A stretch of DNA of 64,000 nt from Bordetella sp. LUAb4 (GTDB lineage: Bacteria > Pseudomonadota > Gammaproteobacteria > Burkholderiales > Burkholderiaceae_B). Under the pieces are notes generated by a model. It saw only the letters and a list, made by a program, of their open reading frames with translations, had not been told where the DNA came from and did not search any database. Position numbers and translations under genes: made by a program. Where the stretch lies: NCBI RefSeq assembly GCF_021325795.1, contig NZ_JAHPZX010000002.1, positions 1,054,001-1,118,000 on the forward strand, given 5' to 3'. Position 1 is the first letter of the stretch. Every line of letters begins with the position of its first letter. Below are positions 8,867 through 18,927 of this stretch, one piece after another.

Positions 8867-9577
8867 ATGAACGATTATCGTCCGTCCCCATTTAACCGCG
8901 TGGGCACCGCCGGCGCACCGGGCGAAGTGGTCCGCAACCGCGTCCTGCGCAATACCTATTGGTTGCTGGCCGTGTCGCTCATCCCGACCGTGCTGGGTTC
9001 CGCCGTGGGCCTGTACACCGGCATCAACCGGGTCATGGCCACCAGCCCGGGCATGTCCGCCATTATTTTCCTGTTGGGTGCATTCGGCCTGATGTACGCC
9101 ATCGAGCGCAACAAGAACAACGGCATGGGCGTCGCCCTGCTGCTGGGCTTCACGTTCTTCATGGGCGTCATGCTGTCGCGCCTGCTTGGCTTCGTGCTGG
9201 GGATGCAGAACGGTTCGCAGTTGATCATGATGGCGTTCGGCGGCACGGCCGTGGTCTTCGGCGCCATGGCCACCCTGTCGACGACCATCAAGCGTGACCT
9301 GTCCGGCATGCAGAAATGGCTGTTCGCGGGCGCGATCGTCATTCTGGTGGCGGCGCTGGCCAACATCTTCCTGCAACTGCCTGCCATGATGCTGGCCATC
9401 TCGACGCTGGCCGTGGTGATCTTCTCGGCATTCATGCTGGTCGACCTGCAGCGTGTGGTCAACGGCGGTGAAACCAACTACGTCAGCGCCACCCTGGCCA
9501 TCTACCTGGACGTGTACAACGTCTTCAGCAACCTGCTGTTCCTCCTGAGCGCGTTCAGCGGCGGTAACCGCAACTGA
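8867..9577 (+). CDS. Bax inhibitor-1/YccA-family membrane protein
   Basis: A 236-aa integral membrane protein with seven hydrophobic segments after a short polar N-terminus. It ends with the family-typical DVYNVFSNLLFLLSAFSGG. BI-1 family proteins are membrane channels or regulators linked to calcium leak and to protein quality control through FtsH in bacteria (YccA). The start at 8867 is supported by AGGAG 8 bp upstream; the frame extends to 8828 without support. It is transcribed alone and ends in a strong terminator. Confidence 0.88.
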   Translation: MNDYRPSPFNRVGTAGAPGEVVRNRVLRNTYWLLAVSLIPTVLGSAVGLYTGINRVMATSPGMSAIIFLLGAFGLMYAIERNKNNGMGVALLLGFTFFMGVMLSRLLGFVLGMQNGSQLIMMAFGGTAVVFGAMATLSTTIKRDLSGMQKWLFAGAIVILVAALANIFLQLPAMMLAISTLAVVIFSAFMLVDLQRVVNGGETNYVSATLAIYLDVYNVFSNLLFLLSAFSGGNRN

Positions 9578-9590
9578 TCGTGCTTGATAC

Positions 9591-9622
9591 CGGCCGGCCG
9601 TGGCAACGCGGCCGGCCGTTTT
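9591..9622 (+). terminator. intrinsic terminator
   Basis: A perfect 10-bp stem made of two CGGCCGGCCG copies around an 8-nt loop, followed by TTTT. It ends transcription of the Bax-inhibitor-like gene. Confidence 0.85.
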
Positions 9623-9644
9623 GCGTTTGAGTGGGAGACACGCC

Positions 9645-10559
9645 ATGCCCAGTCGTCGCCGCATCCTTCAAGCCGCCTGCGCTGTCCTGCCTGCCGGCTT
9701 GCTCTCCGCCGCCGTCCGCGCCGCGGATAATCCCGTGAATCACCGTCCCATCCCATCCACTGGGGAAATGCTGCCCACCGTGGGCATGGGCACCGCTGAT
9801 ACCTTCGACGTAAATCCGCAAGGCGCGGAAATGGCCACGTTGGAAGACGTGCTCAAGCGCCTGATCGCCGGCGCCGGCAGGAACGCCGTCGTCGACACTG
9901 CTCCCAGCTATGGCCAGGCAGAGGCGGTCACTGGCGCACTGCTCGCACGGCTGGGGGCGCGCGACGGCATCTTCCTGGCAACCAAGATCAGCACCACGGG
10001 GCGCGAAGCCGCACTGCGCCAGGTGCACAACTCGCAGGCGATGCTGAAATCGCAACGGCTCGACCTGATCCAGGTACACAACCTGATCGACACGGTCAAT
10101 CAACTGGCCCTGCTGCGCGAGCTCAAGCAGCAGGGTGTGACTCGCTATGTCGGCATCACCCACTACACGGAATCGGCGCAGGACGAGTTGACGCGCCTGG
10201 TCGAGCGGGAAAAGCCCGACTTCGTGCAGATCAACCTGTCGGTCACCGACCGCGGCGCGGAACAACGCCTGTTGCCCGCCTGCCAGGCGCACGGCGTGGC
10301 GGTGTTGATCAACCGCCCTTTCCGCGATGGCGCGCTGTTTCGCCAGGTGCGCGACAAGACCTTGCCGGGCTGGGCGGCGGAGATCGACTGCACCAGTTGG
10401 GCGCAGTTGTTCCTGAAATTCATCGTCGGGCATCCGGCCGTGACCAGCGTCATTCCGGCCACATCCAAGCCGGCCAATATGGCGGACAATCTGTTGGCCG
10501 GTAGAGGCCGCTTGCCCGACGCGGCCATGCGCAAGCGGATCGCGGATCTCTTTACCTGA
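9645..10559 (+). CDS. exported aldo/keto reductase
   Basis: A 304-aa aldo/keto reductase-fold protein with an N-terminal export signal. The start MPSRRRILQAACAVLPAG has the consecutive arginines and hydrophobic stretch of a Tat-type signal, with cleavage probably after VRA-A. The AKR core shows the catalytic Asp/Tyr in VDTAPSYGQAE, the Lys in ATKISTTG and the His in QVHNLIDT, so a catalytic tetrad is present. The start at 9645 has GGGAGA 8 bp upstream. Such Tat-exported AKRs with bound NADP occur in proteobacteria, but the substrate is unknown. Its stop codon is the first unit of a degenerate repeat. Confidence 0.85.
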   Translation: MPSRRRILQAACAVLPAGLLSAAVRAADNPVNHRPIPSTGEMLPTVGMGTADTFDVNPQGAEMATLEDVLKRLIAGAGRNAVVDTAPSYGQAEAVTGALLARLGARDGIFLATKISTTGREAALRQVHNSQAMLKSQRLDLIQVHNLIDTVNQLALLRELKQQGVTRYVGITHYTESAQDELTRLVEREKPDFVQINLSVTDRGAEQRLLPACQAHGVAVLINRPFRDGALFRQVRDKTLPGWAAEIDCTSWAQLFLKFIVGHPAVTSVIPATSKPANMADNLLAGRGRLPDAAMRKRIADLFT

Positions 10560-10626
10560 TTCATGGCCTGATTCATCGTCTGATCCGTTCGTCTGATCCG
10601 TTCGTCTGATCAATCCATCTGATCAA
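10555..10626. repeat. degenerate CTGATC tandem repeat at the gene end
   Basis: Six imperfect 12-13 bp units, each containing CTGATT or CTGATC. They begin with the aldo/keto reductase stop codon and fill most of the gap to the next gene. TGA triplets fall at 10557, 10569, 10581, 10594, 10607 and 10620. The units at 10581 and 10594 are almost identical. Confidence 0.75.
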
Positions 10627-10653
10627 CCCTTTTGCCCTCCTCAAGGCCAGGCC

Positions 10654-12171
10654 ATGACCAGCCCGTCCCGTGCCCGAATCGCGATTGCCGGCCGTGCCAT
10701 CGGGGTGCTGCCCGGCGAGGGGCGTGCGGCGCTGTGCGGCTTCGGGTTCTTCTTCTGCCTGTTCACCGGCTATTTCATGCTGCGCCCCATCCGCGAGACC
10801 TTGGGCATCGCGGCCGGCGTCGACAAGCTGCAATGGCTGTTCACGGCCACCTTCGTGGTCATGCTGGCCGCCGTGCCCTGCTTCGGCTGGCTGGCCCGCC
10901 GCACGCCGCGCACGCGCTTCGTGAACTGGGCCTATGGCTTCTTCGCCCTTAGCCTGGTGGCTTTCGCCGCGGTGTTCCGGGCCGCGCCCGATAACCTCTG
11001 GGCGGCGCGTGCGTTCTACGTATGGATCTCCGTCTTCAATCTTTTCGTGGTGTCGGTCGCATGGAGCCTGATGGCCGACGTCTTCCGTACCAGCCAGGCC
11101 AAACGGCTGTTCGCGTTCATCTCGGCCGGGGCCAGCACCGGCGGCTTGCTGGGCCCCGTCCTGGGCGGCGTGCTGGCCGTCCCCTTGGGTCCCGCCGGAC
11201 TGGTGCTGCTGGCGGCGGCATTGCTGGCCGCCACGCTGCCGCTGAAGTCCTGGCTCATGGGCTGGCGCGCACGCGCCGGCGCGGGGCAGCGGGAGTCCGA
11301 CGCAACGCCTGCTCCGGGGCCTGACGTTCAAGGCGCGGCGTCGCCCCCAGAGCCAAACGCTCAGCCGGCAGCGTCAAGCTCGCCGAACCTGGCGCCGAAC
11401 GTTCAGCGCGCGGCATCGACCTCGCCAATCCTGGCACCGGACGCTCAGCGTGCGGCGTCAAGCTCGCCCGACCGGGCGGCACGTCGGGACGATGATCCGT
11501 CGCGGCCTATCGGTGGCAGCATCATTGCGGGCGCGACGCGCACATTCACGTCGCCGCTCCTGCTGGGAATTTCCGCCTTCGTCATCCTGCTGGCCACGGC
11601 CAGCACCTTTCTCTATATGGAGCAGGCGCGCCTGGTGGCGCATGCCTTCGCCACGCCCGCGCAACGCATCCAGGTTTTCAGCGCGCTGGACTTCACCGTG
11701 CAATTGCTGTCCCTGCTGGCCCAGCTCTTCCTCACGGGGCGGCTGGCGCGCAAATTGGGCGTCACGTTCCTGCTGACCATCGTGCCGCTGGCGATCTGCC
11801 TGGGCTTCGTCGCGCTGGCGATCTGGCCTGTCTTCGGCGTCCTGGCGGTGGTCATGGTGATGCGCCGCGTGGGCGAGTACGCACTGGTCAGGCCGGGGCG
11901 CGAAATGATCTTCACCACGGTGCCCGCCGAGGACAAGTACAAAGCCAAGAATTTCATCGACACCGTGGTCTATCGCGCCGGCGATGCCGCCAGCGCGTGG
12001 GTCAAGACGGCCGTCGATGCCTTGGGCCACGGCGTAGCGGTCGTGGCCCTGGTCGGCGCGGTGGGGGCGGCCTTGTGGGCGGTATGCGGTTATCTGCTGG
12101 GGCGTGCCACGGATGCACGGCAGAAGAGCGAACCGGAGGCCAGTCGGCCTGCGACCAGGCCTGCGTCTTAG
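10654..12171 (+). CDS. MFS / nucleotide-translocase-like membrane transporter
   Basis: A 505-aa polytopic membrane protein with about six hydrophobic segments on each side of a central hydrophilic loop. The start GYFMLRPIRETLG and the late motif RPGREMIFTTVP-EDKYKAKNFIDT are typical of MFS proteins related to the Tlc ADP/ATP translocase group. The substrate is unknown, and nucleotide exchange is only one possibility. The central cytoplasmic loop (about residues 215-290) carries four imperfect Ser/Ala/Pro-rich repeats. AAGG lies 8 bp before the ATG. Preceded by the CTGATC repeat. Confidence 0.75.
   Translation: MTSPSRARIAIAGRAIGVLPGEGRAALCGFGFFFCLFTGYFMLRPIRETLGIAAGVDKLQWLFTATFVVMLAAVPCFGWLARRTPRTRFVNWAYGFFALSLVAFAAVFRAAPDNLWAARAFYVWISVFNLFVVSVAWSLMADVFRTSQAKRLFAFISAGASTGGLLGPVLGGVLAVPLGPAGLVLLAAALLAATLPLKSWLMGWRARAGAGQRESDATPAPGPDVQGAASPPEPNAQPAASSSPNLAPNVQRAASTSPILAPDAQRAASSSPDRAARRDDDPSRPIGGSIIAGATRTFTSPLLLGISAFVILLATASTFLYMEQARLVAHAFATPAQRIQVFSALDFTVQLLSLLAQLFLTGRLARKLGVTFLLTIVPLAICLGFVALAIWPVFGVLAVVMVMRRVGEYALVRPGREMIFTTVPAEDKYKAKNFIDTVVYRAGDAASAWVKTAVDALGHGVAVVALVGAVGAALWAVCGYLLGRATDARQKSEPEASRPATRPAS
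11313..11475 (+). repeat. 42-bp imperfect tandem repeats inside the MFS gene
   Basis: In-frame repeat units of 14 aa (pattern LAP-N/D-x-QRAAS-x-SP), two full and about two partial, in the central loop of the transporter. Length is a multiple of three, so expansion or contraction would keep the frame. Confidence 0.7.
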
Positions 12172-12246
12172 CCCGGTGGACAACCGGGGGCTGAGCCTGA
12201 GCCTTGGCCTGAGCCCCCGTCTGAGCCTGGGTCCAAGGACCGCGCC

Positions 12247-12837
12247 TCAGCCCAGCCGCTGCAGATCCAGCAAGACCCGGCGCGTTGCCAGTTCACGGCC
12301 GGCCAGGTTTTGCGCCAGGCGTACGCGCAAGTCGCGCCGCAAGGCGGGCTCCACCGCGGGGTCTTCGAAGTCGGGCATCGCCGCGTCCACGCCGTAACCG
12401 GTTTCGGCCAGCAGCGTCCATTCAAATCGGCGCAAGGCAGCGGCGGCGCGGCTACCAGCCGCCAGTTGCGTCAGCGCGGTCTGATAGGCATCGAACAGGA
12501 CAGGATGGGCGTCCTCGCGCGGCATCAGGCGCAGCAGCAGTTCGTTCATGTACCAGGCCGACATCAATGCACTGCCGGCCAGCGGCAGCACGCCGGCGAT
12601 CTCCGCCCGCGTCAGCGTCTTGACTTCTCCCGCGCCGGTCCATGACAGGCTCAGGGGCTGGAACGCCGACAACACCGGCCGCAATACCGAATAAGGGCGC
12701 TTGGCCCCCTTGGCCACCATGGACACGCAGCCGAAATCGCGTGAAAAAGCCTGGATCACCAGGGATGTCTCACGCCAGGCGGTCGCGTGCAGCATATAGG
12801 CACGGCTGTCCTGCACCCGAGGTGAACGCCGGCTCAT
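12247..12837 (-). CDS. recO: DNA repair protein RecO, internally shortened
   Basis: RecO loads RecA onto SSB-coated DNA in the RecFOR pathway. The N-terminal OB-fold (SRAYMLHATAWRETSLVIQAFSRDFG) and the helical middle are normal. The protein is only 196 aa against about 240 in E. coli. Aligning by eye, GYGVD at residues 147-151 should be followed by about 50 residues before the DF-DP helix; here they are missing and the C-terminal helix (residues 156-194) follows at once. The frame is intact. It lies 7 bp after era, at the end of the lepA-lepB-rnc-era-recO operon. A short CTGAGCC-repeat gap separates it from the convergent transporter. Confidence 0.85.
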   Translation of the reverse strand: MSRRSPRVQDSRAYMLHATAWRETSLVIQAFSRDFGCVSMVAKGAKRPYSVLRPVLSAFQPLSLSWTGAGEVKTLTRAEIAGVLPLAGSALMSAWYMNELLLRLMPREDAHPVLFDAYQTALTQLAAGSRAAAALRRFEWTLLAETGYGVDAAMPDFEDPAVEPALRRDLRVRLAQNLAGRELATRRVLLDLQRLG

Positions 12838-12844
12838 GGAAGAC

Positions 12845-13735
12845 TTACTCGTAACCCAGATCGCGCAAAGCGCCTTCGCGGTCCGACCAGCCCTTGCGCA
12901 CCTTGATGTACACCTCCAGGTGCACCGGCTTGTCCAGCATCTTGGTGATGTCCTGACGCGCCTCGGACGCGATGCGCTTCATGTGCATGCCGCCGGTGCC
13001 CAGCAGAATCGGCTTGTAGCTGTCGCGCTCGACCAGGATGCACGCGGCCACGCGCGCGCCCTTCTCGTTTTCTTCCCATTGCTCGATGACGACCGTACAG
13101 CCATAAGGCAGTTCGTCGCCCACCAGGCGGAAAATCTTTTCGCGGATCAGCTCGGCGGCGATGAAGCGCATGGGGCGATCGGTCAGCGTATCGGCCTCGA
13201 ACATGGGTTCGTTTTCGGGCAGGCGCTTGGCGATCTCGTCCAGCAGCACGTCGAGCTGGCGATCCTTGGCGGCGCTGACGGGAATCACCGCGCCATAGTC
13301 GTGCAGCGCGCTCAGCTTGGCCACATAAGGGAACAGCTCATCGCGGCTCTTCAGGGCATCGATCTTGTTGACGGCCAGGATGCAGCGCTCGCCCTTGGGC
13401 AGCAGCGGCAACAGCTTGGCATCGCCTTCGGACCACTTGCCGGCCTCGACCACATGGATCACCACATCGACATCGTTCAAGGCCTGCGTGACCACGCGGT
13501 TCATCATGCGGTTCATGGTGCCGCCATGGCGGGTCTGGAAGCCCGGCGTGTCGACGAATACGAACTGCTCATGTTCGCGCGTCAACACCCCATGGATGCG
13601 ATGACGCGTCGTCTGCGCTTTGCGCGAGACGATGGAGATCTTGCTGCCGATGAGGGCATTGTTGAGTGTGGACTTGCCGACATTCGGCCGACCAACGATG
13701 GCGACGAAGCCGCAACGGAATAATTGTTCGCTCAT
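12845..13735 (-). CDS. era: GTPase Era
   Basis: An essential small GTPase for 30S ribosome maturation, 296 aa, normal length. The G1 motif [10 protein letters not shown]3 DTPG, G4 NKID and the C-terminal KH RNA-binding domain are all present. The KH region ends with [15 protein letters not shown]. Its ATG overlaps the rnc stop by 4 bp, so the two are translationally coupled, as in most proteobacteria. Confidence 0.97.
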   Translation of the reverse strand: MSEQLFRCGFVAIVGRPNVGKSTLNNALIGSKISIVSRKAQTTRHRIHGVLTREHEQFVFVDTPGFQTRHGGTMNRMMNRVVTQALNDVDVVIHVVEAGKWSEGDAKLLPLLPKGERCILAVNKIDALKSRDELFPYVAKLSALHDYGAVIPVSAAKDRQLDVLLDEIAKRLPENEPMFEADTLTDRPMRFIAAELIREKIFRLVGDELPYGCTVVIEQWEENEKGARVAACILVERDSYKPILLGTGGMHMKRIASEARQDITKMLDKPVHLEVYIKVRKGWSDREGALRDLGYE

Positions 13736-14490
13736 TTCACTTCTTGGGCGACCGCCACGGGCAGGGATAGCTGGGCGGTCTTGCGCGCGCGAGGCGCACG
13801 CTTGGGGTTCTTGGCGGGACTGGCGGCCTGCGCCGCCTCCAACGCGGATTTGGCGGCGGCTTGCTCAGCCGCACGGCGGCTGGCGCCGGCGCCCACCACT
13901 TTGATTTCCCACGCGGGGATGGCGCATTCGACTTCAAATTGCTGGCTGTGCGCGGCGCCATGCGTGGCGATCACGGTATACACCGGCAGGGCCAGCTTGC
14001 GGCCCTGCAGGAACTCCTGCAGCAGCGTCTTGGCGTCCTTGCCCAAGGTCTTGGGATCGACAGTGACCAGGATAGGCTGGTACTGGCGGGCGATGACGCG
14101 GCGCGCCGCTTCGAAGCCGCCGTCCAGGAACACGGCCCCGAAGATGGCTTCCAGCGTATCGGCCAGGATGGAGGGGCGGCGGAAGCCACCGCTCTTGAGC
14201 TCGCCTTCGCCAAGACGCAGGTCATGGGACAGTTCCAGCTTCTGCGCGATGTCCGCCAGCGAAGCCTGCTTCACCAGATTGGCGCGCAGCCGTGACAAGT
14301 CGCCTTCGTCGATCTTGCTATAGCGATCGAACAGCATGGACGCGACGACGAAGTTCAGGACAGAGTCGCCCAGGAATTCGAGTCTCTCGTTGTGGCGCGC
14401 ACCATGGCTGCGATGAGTCAGCGCCTGCTCCAGCAGGGCCTCGTCACCGAAGCGGTGATCCAAACGGGATTGCAGCGCGGCTAGGGACAT
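13732..14490 (-). CDS. rnc: ribonuclease III
   Basis: A double-strand-specific endoribonuclease, 252 aa from the ATG at 14490. The signature [16 protein letters not shown] and the second acidic helix ([17 protein letters not shown]) give the catalytic site. A dsRNA-binding domain follows (about residues 155-225). An Ala/Lys/Pro-rich tail of about 25 aa is extra. It processes rRNA precursors and some mRNAs. It starts 2 bp after lepB and overlaps era. Confidence 0.96.
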   Translation of the reverse strand: MSLAALQSRLDHRFGDEALLEQALTHRSHGARHNERLEFLGDSVLNFVVASMLFDRYSKIDEGDLSRLRANLVKQASLADIAQKLELSHDLRLGEGELKSGGFRRPSILADTLEAIFGAVFLDGGFEAARRVIARQYQPILVTVDPKTLGKDAKTLLQEFLQGRKLALPVYTVIATHGAAHSQQFEVECAIPAWEIKVVGAGASRRAAEQAAAKSALEAAQAASPAKNPKRAPRARKTAQLSLPVAVAQEVK

Positions 14491-14492
14491 TG

Positions 14493-15392
14493 TTAATTGA
14501 ATCGGCCGATCCGGCTGAGATCGGAAAAATTCATCCAAATGAAAAACGCCTTGCCCACGATATTACCGTCCGGAACGAATCCCCAGTAGCGGCTGTCCGC
14601 ACTATTGTCCCGGTTGTCTCCCATCGCGAAATATTGCCCTTCCGGCACTTTGCAGCGCACGCCGGCCCGGTTGTACTGGCAATTCTGCGAGTTGGGAAAC
14701 TGCCAAATGGGCTCATATTGCTGGTATTTACCCTCTTCCAGCAGGATATCGTGCTCAACGTCGCCCAATTTCTCTTTATATTTCGAGACATAGGCAACCC
14801 GGTCGGGCTCGAAGTAATTGCCATCGCGGGTGTGGGAGACTTCCTGGCCGTTTACATACAGTTTCTTGTCGAGGTAAGCGATTTCGTCGCCCGGCAGCCC
14901 CACCACGCGCTTGATGTAGTCCACGCTGGGATCCACCGGGTAGCGGAACACGATCACGTCGCCGCGCTCGAGCTTGCCGGTATTGATGATCTTGGTGTCC
15001 AGAATGGGCAGGCGAATACCGCGGCTGAATTTGTTCACCAGGATCAGATCGCCCGACTGCAAGGTAGGCAGCATCGATCCCGAAGGAATACGAAAGGGTT
15101 CGACGACGAAGGACCGCAACACGAAGACGAACAGGATCACCGGAAAAAAGCTGACGGCATATTCGACCCACCAGGGCGCGCGGGTGGCGCTTTCCACCGC
15201 CGCACGGCGCTGGCGTTCTGTTTCAGCGGGGTCGCCATGGCTGACGTCCCCTGACGCGGCCTGATTGAACTGCGCCAAGGCCGCTTCGCCTTTGCGCTTG
15301 CGCGTCTTGCGCAACACCGTGATATCCAGCAACCAGACGATGCCGGTAATCACCAGCAAGATGAACAAGATCAGCGCGAAATTCCAGCTCAT
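14493..15392 (-). CDS. lepB: signal peptidase I
   Basis: The inner-membrane leader peptidase that cleaves Sec and Tat signal peptides, 299 aa. Two N-terminal membrane segments (about residues 5-22 and 78-96) flank a cytoplasmic loop. The catalytic Ser lies in [11 protein letters not shown] and the catalytic Lys in [12 protein letters not shown]. Box E is [17 protein letters not shown]. It lies 22 bp after lepA in the classic lepA-lepB-rnc order. Confidence 0.96.
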   Translation of the reverse strand: MSWNFALILFILLVITGIVWLLDITVLRKTRKRKGEAALAQFNQAASGDVSHGDPAETERQRRAAVESATRAPWWVEYAVSFFPVILFVFVLRSFVVEPFRIPSGSMLPTLQSGDLILVNKFSRGIRLPILDTKIINTGKLERGDVIVFRYPVDPSVDYIKRVVGLPGDEIAYLDKKLYVNGQEVSHTRDGNYFEPDRVAYVSKYKEKLGDVEHDILLEEGKYQQYEPIWQFPNSQNCQYNRAGVRCKVPEGQYFAMGDNRDNSADSRYWGFVPDGNIVGKAFFIWMNFSDLSRIGRFN

Positions 15393-15414
15393 TTGTGTAA
15401 TGCCTTATCTCAAC

Positions 15415-17208
15415 CTATTTGTCTTCCACTTGCAGAATGGCAAGGAAGGCCTCTTGCGGGATTTCCACGCTGCCCACCTGCTTCATCCGCTTCTTGCCTG
15501 CTTTCTGCTTTTCCAGCAGCTTCTTCTTGCGGCTGATGTCGCCGCCGTAACACTTCGCCAGCACGTTCTTGCGCAAGGCCTTGACGTTCTCGCGCGCGAT
15601 GACCTCGGCACCAATGGCCGCCTGGATGGCCACGTCGAACATCTGGCGCGGGATCAGTTCGCGCATCTTCGACACCACTTCGCGCGCGCGATAACGGGCG
15701 TTGCTGCGGTGAACGATCATGGACAAGGCGTCGACCTTGTCGCTGTTGATCAGAAGATCGACGCGCACCACGTCGGCCGCGCGATACTCCAGGAACTCAT
15801 AGTCCATCGACGCGTAGCCGCGCGACACCGACTTCAGCTTGTCGAAGAAGTCCAGCACGATTTCGCCCAGCGGGATCTCGTACGTCAGGTGCACCTGGCG
15901 GCCGTGATAGCTCATGTTGATCTGTGCACCGCGCTTGTTGTTGCACAGGGTCATGACCGGACCGACGTATTCCTGCGGCATGAACAGCGTCACTTTGACG
16001 ATGGGCTCGCGGATCTCGGCGATCTTGCCGATTTCAGGCAGGCGTGACGGGCTTTCGATGGAGATCACCGTGCCGTCGCGCTGTTCGACCTCATACACCA
16101 CCGACGGCGCGGTGGTGATGATGTCCATGTCGAATTCGCGTTCCAGGCGTTCCTGCACGATTTCCATGTGCAGCAGGCCCAGGAAGCCGCAGCGGAAACC
16201 GAAGCCCAGCGCCTGCGACACTTCCGGCTCGAACATCAGCGCGGCATCGTTGAGCTTGAGCTTTTCCAGCGAGTCGCGCAGTTGGTCGAATTCGCTGCTT
16301 TCCACCGGATAGAGGCCGGCGAACACCTGCGGCTGCACTTCCTTGAAACCGGGCAGCGCCTGGGGCGCGGCCTTGCCGGCGATGGTGATGGTATCGCCCA
16401 CCTTGGCATTGGCCAGTTCCTTGATGCCCGCGATGACGAAACCCACTTCGCCGGCCGACAGCAGCGTGCGCTGCACCGACTTCGGCGTGAACACGCCCAC
16501 CTGTTCGCACAGGTGCGTGGCACCCGAGGCCATCAGCAGGATCTTGTCCTTGGGCCGCAGCACGCCATTGACGATGCGCACCAGCATGACCACGCCAACG
16601 TAGTTGTCGAACCAGGAATCGATGATCAGGGCCTGCAGCGGCGCGTCGACTTCGCCCTTGGGCGCCGGCACGCGCGCGACCACCAATTCGAGAATCTCGT
16701 CGATGCCCATGCCGGTCTTGGCGCTGGCCAGCACGGCGTCCGACGCGTCGATACCGATCACGTCTTCCACTTCCTGGCGCGCGCCATCCGGATCGGCCTG
16801 CGGCAAATCCATTTTGTTGAGAACCGGCAGCACTTCCACACCCAGCTCGATGGCGGTGTAGCAGTTGGCCACGGTTTGCGCTTCCACGCCCTGCGAAGCG
16901 TCGACCACCAGCAGCGCGCCTTCGCAAGCGGACAGCGAGCGGCTGACTTCATAGGAGAAGTCGACGTGCCCCGGGGTGTCGATCAGGTTCAGGTTGTAGA
17001 CCTTGCCGTCCTGCGCCTTGTACGACAGGGCGGCCGTCTGGGCCTTGATGGTGATGCCCCGCTCACGCTCGATGTCCATGGAGTCGAGCACCTGGGCCGA
17101 CATCTCGCGATCCGCCAAGCCGCCGCAGCGCTGGATCAGACGGTCGGCCAGGGTCGACTTGCCGTGATCGATGTGGGCGATGATGGAAAAGTTGCGAATA
17201 TGCTGCAT
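15415..17208 (-). CDS. lepA: elongation factor 4 (LepA)
   Basis: A ribosome-associated translational GTPase of 597 aa, the normal length. P-loop region HIDHGKST, G2 RGITIK, DTPGH and NKMD are present, with the LepA-specific C-terminal domain. I chose the ATG at 17208 ([16 protein letters not shown]). The frame extends to 17277, but that stretch contains the terminator downstream of mucD and is not family-like. It begins the lepA-lepB-rnc-era-recO unit. Confidence 0.96.
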   Translation of the reverse strand: MQHIRNFSIIAHIDHGKSTLADRLIQRCGGLADREMSAQVLDSMDIERERGITIKAQTAALSYKAQDGKVYNLNLIDTPGHVDFSYEVSRSLSACEGALLVVDASQGVEAQTVANCYTAIELGVEVLPVLNKMDLPQADPDGARQEVEDVIGIDASDAVLASAKTGMGIDEILELVVARVPAPKGEVDAPLQALIIDSWFDNYVGVVMLVRIVNGVLRPKDKILLMASGATHLCEQVGVFTPKSVQRTLLSAGEVGFVIAGIKELANAKVGDTITIAGKAAPQALPGFKEVQPQVFAGLYPVESSEFDQLRDSLEKLKLNDAALMFEPEVSQALGFGFRCGFLGLLHMEIVQERLEREFDMDIITTAPSVVYEVEQRDGTVISIESPSRLPEIGKIAEIREPIVKVTLFMPQEYVGPVMTLCNNKRGAQINMSYHGRQVHLTYEIPLGEIVLDFFDKLKSVSRGYASMDYEFLEYRAADVVRVDLLINSDKVDALSMIVHRSNARYRAREVVSKMRELIPRQMFDVAIQAAIGAEVIARENVKALRKNVLAKCYGGDISRKKKLLEKQKAGKKRMKQVGSVEIPQEAFLAILQVEDK

Positions 17209-17241
17209 AGACAGAGTCAGTGGAAAAAAGGAACGACCAAA

Positions 17242-17270
17242 AACAAGGGGGCGCCTCGCGCCCCCTTGTT
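17242..17270 (-). terminator. intrinsic terminator between mucD and lepA
   Basis: A perfect 12-bp stem (AACAAGGGGGCG and its complement) with a 5-nt loop. On the minus strand it is followed by a T-rich tract. It separates the rpoE-mucD unit from lepA, which must then have its own promoter or receive read-through. Confidence 0.7.
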
Positions 17271-17301
17271 GCGGCAACCAGCGATTTTAGCCGGTTTGCC
17301 T

Positions 17302-18819
17302 TTATTTAGCCGGCTGGACCGCGACCCACTGGGTCTGGTCGCCCCGACGCACCAGCACGCCGATCGACTTGGTCTTGTCAACCTTGCCGGCGGCCTTGAC
17401 GAACTGGTCAGGCGCGGTGATATCAGTGTCGTTTATTGCCAACACAATATCACCTTCCATGATGCCCGCCCGAGCGGCGGCGCCTTCAGCCTGGCGCACC
17501 AGTACCCCGCCGGTGATCTTCATCTTGCGCTGCGTTTCGGCCGGCACGGGAACCACCGTCAAGCCCAGGGCGCTGGAGGATTCAGGCTCGGTCTTGGGGT
17601 TGGTCTTTTCCTTGGCGGCGCTCTTGGGCGGCTGGATTTCCGCGACCTTGACCGTCAACGTCTGCGACTTGCCCTTGCGCCAGACCTGCAGCGGCGCCAC
17701 GGTGCCGGGCTTGGTCTCGCCGACCATGCGGGGCAGATCGGACCACCGCGCGATGTTACGGTCGTTGAACTTGAGGATGACGTCGCCTGGCTGTACGCCG
17801 GCGGCTTCAGCGGGGCTGTCGCCTTCCACGCTGCTGACCAGGGCACCTTCAGCCTTGCTCAGGCCGATGGCGGTAGCGACCTCGTTGGTCACTTCACCAA
17901 TTTGCACGCCGATGCGGCCGCGCGTCACCTTGCCGTTCGAACGCAATTGATCGACCACGCGCATGACTTCGTCGATCGGGATGGCCAGGGAGATGCCCAT
18001 GAAGCCGCCGCTGCGTGAAATGATCTGCGAGTTGATGCCGACGACCTCACCCGCCAGGTTCAGCAGCGGGCCGCCCGAGTTGCCGGGGTTGACGGCCACA
18101 TCGGTCTGGATGAAAGGCAGATAGTCACCCGTATCGCGGTTGATGGCACTGATGATGCCGGCGGTGACGGTGGAATCCAGGCCGAAGGGCGAGCCGATGG
18201 CCAGCACCCACTGTCCCTTCTTCAGCTTGGAGTCGTCGCCGATCGGCAGCGGCGTCAGGCCCTTGGCGTCGATCTTGAGCAGGGCGACGTCGGTCCGGTC
18301 GTCGGTACCGATGACCTTGGCCTTGAACTCGCGGCCGTCGGTGGTGGTGACATAGATGTCGGTGGCGTCGGCAACCACGTGGTTATTGGTCAGCACATAA
18401 CCGTCGGCCGAAATGAAGAAGCCGGAACCCACGCCGCGCGGTACCGTGCGCTCTTCGGGATCCTTCTGCTCCTTGTTATTGTCCTTGGGCGCCTTCTCGC
18501 GCGGGGAGCGCTGGCCCGGCATGCCGGGCGGCTGGAAGTCGGGGCCGAAGAAGAAGCGGAACAGATCGTAGGGATCCTGGCCGTCCGAGCCGGGACGACG
18601 CACCGGGACAGTCGCCGTGGTGCGGATATTCACCACCGCCGGATCGGCTTTTTCCACGATGCCGCTGAAATCGGGCATCGTGACCGTGGGCATGGGGGTT
18701 TGGGCTTGAGTCTGGGCTTGCGCCGGCGTCAACGCCGCGCCCGCCAGCGCCGTCGCGGCGCCCACCATCATCAGAAAGCGCCGCAGGAACATTTGCGTCT
18801 TCTCATAGGAAAAGTTCAT
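17302..18819 (-). CDS. mucD: periplasmic serine protease of the DegP/MucD family
   Basis: An HtrA-type protease/chaperone of 505 aa. A signal peptide ends near ALTPAQAQ. The trypsin-like domain shows the triad His in LTNNHVV, Asp in DRTDVALLKI and Ser in GNSGGPLLN. Two PDZ domains follow (about residues 285-370 and 405-500). A second possible start lies at 18792. It degrades misfolded envelope proteins and restrains AlgU-type sigma activity. Its place behind rpoE-rseA-mucB fits that role. Between the first two glycines of the N-terminus and the protease there is a Gln/Thr-rich stretch made of short repeats. Confidence 0.93.
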   Translation of the reverse strand: MNFSYEKTQMFLRRFLMMVGAATALAGAALTPAQAQTQAQTPMPTVTMPDFSGIVEKADPAVVNIRTTATVPVRRPGSDGQDPYDLFRFFFGPDFQPPGMPGQRSPREKAPKDNNKEQKDPEERTVPRGVGSGFFISADGYVLTNNHVVADATDIYVTTTDGREFKAKVIGTDDRTDVALLKIDAKGLTPLPIGDDSKLKKGQWVLAIGSPFGLDSTVTAGIISAINRDTGDYLPFIQTDVAVNPGNSGGPLLNLAGEVVGINSQIISRSGGFMGISLAIPIDEVMRVVDQLRSNGKVTRGRIGVQIGEVTNEVATAIGLSKAEGALVSSVEGDSPAEAAGVQPGDVILKFNDRNIARWSDLPRMVGETKPGTVAPLQVWRKGKSQTLTVKVAEIQPPKSAAKEKTNPKTEPESSSALGLTVVPVPAETQRKMKITGGVLVRQAEGAAARAGIMEGDIVLAINDTDITAPDQFVKAAGKVDKTKSIGVLVRRGDQTQWVAVQPAK

Positions 18820-18927
18820 GTAAAACTCCGCATGGATATACGGGTCTTTCTACCATGGATTCAAGAAGAAAATCCGCGCCGGCCCGCCGTGATAGCGCGA
18901 GCAATGGGCGATTTCTTGAAAAATTGT

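Noticed and set aside
16168-18018. 616-aa plus-strand open frame over lepA and mucD
   Set aside because: Antisense shadow of two unmistakable genes.
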